A stretch of 10,045 bases of DNA, taken from assembly GCA_030600405.1 (NCBI GenBank), contig JAUVMD010000019.1, positions 1-10,045 on the forward strand, in the 5' to 3' direction. Position numbers and translations under genes: made by a program. Source of the stretch: Nitrospirota bacterium (GTDB taxonomy: Bacteria; Nitrospinota; Nitrospinia; Nitrospinales; Nitrospinaceae). Below, in pieces: positions 9,501 through 10,045 of this stretch (position 1 is its first letter; each line of letters opens with the position of its first letter). The notes beneath the pieces were generated by a model, which was not told the origin of the DNA, made no database searches, and saw only the letters and a program-made list of their open reading frames with translations.

Positions 9501-9539
9501 AATGGGGCGGAAATAAGAATCCAAGTTAAGGATAAATAG
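3564..9539 (+). CDS. Large periplasmic alpha-2-macroglobulin-like protein with thioester motif
   Basis: This 1991-residue protein is a bacterial alpha-2-macroglobulin, a family of bait-and-trap protease inhibitors. Residues 1-29 form a Sec signal peptide (hydrophobic core about 7-23, then APAA). There is no lipobox cysteine, so a soluble periplasmic or secreted protein is expected, unlike the lipoprotein ECAM of E. coli. Regions in order: helical, partly TPR-like, 30-320; a first beta domain 320-435; a carboxypeptidase-regulatory-like domain about 436-525; macroglobulin domains about 530-1075, with the hallmark TDRPAYRP at 536-543 and VDEAVY at 1064-1069; bait region about 1080-1190; the A2M core from SDFRSTILWKPSI at 1191; the thioester domain with YGCTEQ (Cys1417, Gln1420) and a GWGWW repeat typical of the terpenoid-cyclase-like fold; and a C-terminal receptor-binding-like domain about 1800-1991. 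No penicillin-binding protein PbpC gene follows it, although such a pairing is common. It starts 38 bp after the kinase, so it may share that operon. Domain borders are estimates. Confidence 0.95.
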   Translation: MTFQKPVLLKLIFIALFLSVAGLSDAPAATIKEGAYVLLKKQGESYVQKGSFAKAHEVYLKAQKLGLSSPDKRWVNFRVADTQWRSQASTNNPDRSKLEQARTQLQKMIRDRVRTEQRDRLWVEIQESLGDSWWFPRHSRNWSAAWAHYQKALDWWGGAAEINLARNRYLNIIWNAATPPNREPYFYYGYYGNYIPVNFLENALKIAQKKTDRIHAHYLIAMALRHQGNLYQQQRVPESFEAVIEAEKSTEWYDDALYYYAEWLSGSGEIIIMENGQQRREQNYKKALKYYRRILNDFKKGETRHYDNARNNVKNITKSTLNLNASSFFLPDSLIRVNLNWRNIDKVRLSLYKINLAKDVDFPNKKNVGSWLYGVNLFKAEKVKSWNEDLENKKEYHPGSKVLEFDKKLPLGAYLLEATGGGEKTREIILVTESALVLKTSGKRALVYFADSGNGAPLANARVHLHERHYTGRKWVWDDEMAKTDKNGLAVFDLEGDRHNSELFVGAALKDQQAFVTGYNQRYNYEKASWKLYVTTDRPAYRPNETAQWKLTARTYDGSVYNTPSNKTLEYEITDPRGSKLKKGKLKLNEFGSAWDSLDLSEKIPLGEYRVTFWTKGRRKHIGSSALFRLEEYKLPEFKVSVQTPEENGKKKTFQLGDKVEVDIHAEYYFGGPVANANVEVVVYQRPFYHSWHPQPKFPWYYEDMRPRPGRYWGQGQQIKREVIKTDAEGKAHLTFQSQRQNQDLQYTIEARVTDLSRREVISRGTVQVTRQPYYIYLNNEHNLYRPQDKVQVNIKALDANSQPVQTEGTVHVTRELWYEIWIDPSGREVQGKQLKRLRRDHAIFPPPPAQPGGLGWKLKFRGYQHDDILTRTVKTDAQGEAALTFTPGNEGYYRIAWSSQANKKTLPVKGETTVWVASNATTELGYRHGGLEIIVDKDTFRAGQKAPVMLVTPTNDRYVLFSVEADDLYSYQLVHLTGTVKLIQLDIKEKHVPNVFLNGVMVSDHQIYSDRKQVVVPPVKNFLDVSVKLDRDQYQPREKGTLTVTARNHKGKPVSAEVAVGLVDEAVYYIQKELALDPRQFFYGQKRPQRIRTQSSFQMKRLARLEKRKDASLRRGILGGKGDYGAMDSLEADMQYKGRAKKSMSANAPAPASILAEESFADDKEGFSKRENKAQSPGPGQEGPAIQVRSDFRSTILWKPSIKTGRDGKATVKVQFADSLTQWRATARVVSKTNQFGIDTTQVRTQNPLIVRLQAPRFFVVGDHLTLSAIINNNTQEEMIVRPSLDAQGLKVLGHIDRSGKPVKGKIGPTKIPAHGERRVDWLVSVVQPGHAKIRVSAKSSKQGDAMEKNFIIHAHGIEKFLAASGKMRGSEVTVQLDIPKKRKKDSTRFSVQVTPSLAVTMLDALPYLIDYPYGCTEQTLSRFLPAVIVTKTLMDQGLKPGSIRDKVFGGIETQHTGKTHPKGKKNIAELDAMTKSGLDRLYDFQHSDGGWGWWKKGKSDHFMSAYVLWGLSLARQSGIEVDRNVIKRAYRFLNKELVEAEEQPDLQAWMLHALSVYHSTAGLKRIDKFQSKAFGNLWKHKSRLNAYTRSLLALSAHHYGDKKRAMTLIENLENGVIFDKTPDTSIIQRGLKKSQKGVMATAHWGEDGIFYRWSNGGVEATAFALRALLTIDPKNKLVEPVMNWLIKNRRGANWSTTRDTAIVVLAMNQYLKTSGELKGGIEYELQVNGNTITRQKVKDVLRAPSRFEIDAKWIKDGVNTIRLVRKSGEGPLYFAANAAFFSLEEPITAAGNEIFVRRQYYKLVGRPTLLKGYVYDKVPLNDGETVAIGERIETVLTIEAKNHYEYLIFEDLKPAGLEAVQIKSGETLYAQELKQSAVKRTLRNSQNSTLPGGKVSRTRSMKSAIIPIPVPPTPNSDYTGRNRWVYQELRDRKVALFIDKLPQGVWQIRYTLRAEVPGRFHALPVLGHAMYIPEIRANGAEIRIQVKDK

Positions 9540-9557
9540 GATCTATGGAGGGGGGAC

Positions 9558-9585
9558 AAAAAAAACGCCCCGTTTCCGGGGCGTT
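9558..9585 (-). terminator. Strong intrinsic terminator for the minus-strand gene
   Basis: A perfect 9-bp stem, AACGCCCCG (9564-9572) with CGGGGCGTT (9577-9585), closes a TTTC loop. On the minus strand the hairpin is followed by eight T residues (the A-run at 9558-9565, two of which pair in the stem), a textbook rho-independent terminator for the gene ending at 9671. On the plus strand the bases after the stem are GAGC with no T-run, so it is not a good terminator for the macroglobulin, which has no clear one of its own. Confidence 0.9.
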
Positions 9586-9618
9586 GAGCTAAACAGGGAG
9601 AAAACTATGACGCTTTCA

Positions 9619-9640
9619 TGATTAGGATACTCCTTAATCA
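9619..9640. repeat. Imperfect inverted repeat in the convergent spacer
   Basis: TGATTAGGA (9619-9627) pairs with TCCTTAATCA (9631-9640) over nine base pairs with one bulged base and a 3-base loop. No T-run follows on either strand. It may be an extra 3'-end hairpin for one of the converging transcripts. Confidence 0.4.
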
Positions 9641-9670
9641 CAAAAAGTTTCAGAAAAAGTGGAGGGGGGC

Positions 9671-10045
9671 CTAAAAACCGCCTGCAATTTTCTTGATAAA
9701 GGTCTGAATTTCCTTTCTTGCCGGGCCATCCATGTTTTTTTCTTCTTTCGACAGGGTGATCAGGATGGAGGTGCCGTATCCCATCTCCAGACCGGCCGCG
9801 AGGCTCACCAGGATGCGGGAACCGTAGCGAACCGCCAGCCCGTGTTCCTCCGCGGCGCGGAAGGCCATTTCGGGTCCAGCAAGCATGGCCCAGGTCTTGA
9901 TCACCGCCACATCGGTGGCTTCGCGAATTTGGATATTTTCCACACCTTCCATGTAGGTGCCGGGATCAACTTCCCCACTCTCAAACCGCGCACTCAGCTG
10001 GTTGAGGTTTTCTTCCTCCGAATCTAATCGGTCGAGAATAGCCTC
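9671..10045 (-). CDS. Unrecognised protein, C-terminal 124 residues only
   Basis: The reading frame is open from the right edge of the window to a TAG at 9671-9673. A methionine at 9952 is internal, because 31 in-frame residues with normal composition precede it, so the real start lies outside the window. The visible part opens with an acidic, probably helical stretch (LDSEEENLNQLSARFESG) that could be a coiled coil. It is followed by a mixed region rich in alanine and glycine (AMLAGPEMAF, GSRILVSLAAGLEMGYG) and a lysine-rich end (RKEIQTFIKKIAGGF). I see no known catalytic motif, no signal peptide and no clear membrane helix, and I do not assign a function. It converges on the macroglobulin gene and is followed by a strong intrinsic terminator at 9558-9585, which supports it being expressed. 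Confidence 0.7.
   Translation of the reverse strand, partial: EAILDRLDSEEENLNQLSARFESGEVDPGTYMEGVENIQIREATDVAVIKTWAMLAGPEMAFRAAEEHGLAVRYGSRILVSLAAGLEMGYGTSILITLSKEEKNMDGPARKEIQTFIKKIAGGF

Larger units (their letters stand above)
9546..9669. repeat. 10-bp direct repeat framing the convergent spacer
   Basis: TGGAGGGGGG occurs at 9546-9555, just after the macroglobulin stop, and again at 9660-9669, just before the end of the minus-strand gene. The copies are 114 bases apart from start to start and bracket the terminator. The low complexity of the motif makes coincidence possible. Confidence 0.6.

Noticed and set aside
9671..9952. 93-residue complete small protein starting at ATG 9952
   Set aside because: The frame stays open upstream to the window edge with protein-like sequence, and I see no ribosome binding site before this ATG, so it is an internal methionine of a longer gene.

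Overview
The window looks like a chromosomal segment of a Gram-negative bacterium of moderate GC content. The strongest sign of a diderm host is a large secreted alpha-2-macroglobulin with a Sec signal peptide. The purB-purC pairing and general sequence style would fit a deltaproteobacterial or Nitrospina-like host. That placement is inference from gene style, because there is no rRNA or other marker gene here. I see no mobile element, CRISPR array, tRNA or rRNA.

Layout. (1) Positions 1-1969, minus strand: a purine biosynthesis operon. purB (adenylosuccinate lyase, TTG start) comes first and is followed 9 bp later by purC (SAICAR synthetase, GTG start), which runs off the left edge. (2) Positions 1970-2151: a divergent intergenic region. 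(3) Positions 2152-9539, plus strand: three genes closely spaced head to tail. They are a low-molecular-weight protein tyrosine phosphatase family protein, a fructosamine/ribulosamine 3-kinase family protein 3 bp behind it, and after 38 bp a 1991-residue periplasmic alpha-2-macroglobulin-like protein with an intact CxEQ thioester motif. (4) Positions 9540-9670: a convergent spacer with an intrinsic terminator that points into the minus-strand gene's transcript. (5) Positions 9671-10045, minus strand: the C-terminal 124 residues of an unrecognised protein that runs off the right edge.

How the genes fit together. PurC and PurB catalyse two consecutive steps of the IMP pathway (CAIR to SAICAR, then SAICAR to AICAR), and PurB also acts in AMP synthesis. 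The phosphatase-kinase pair matches a known two-enzyme protein-deglycation route: a LMW-PTP homologue removes the 5-phosphate from protein-bound ribulosamine 5-phosphate, and an FN3K-family kinase then phosphorylates O3 so that the adduct falls off. The macroglobulin is probably a protease trap in the periplasm. Its placement behind the deglycation pair may make this a protein-protection cluster, but it could also be simple proximity. Nothing here is clearly an undescribed system. The most interesting items are the deglycation pair and the architecture of the macroglobulin: non-lipoprotein, thioester-positive, with a long N-terminal helical extension, a strongly basic bait region and aromatic-rich insertions.
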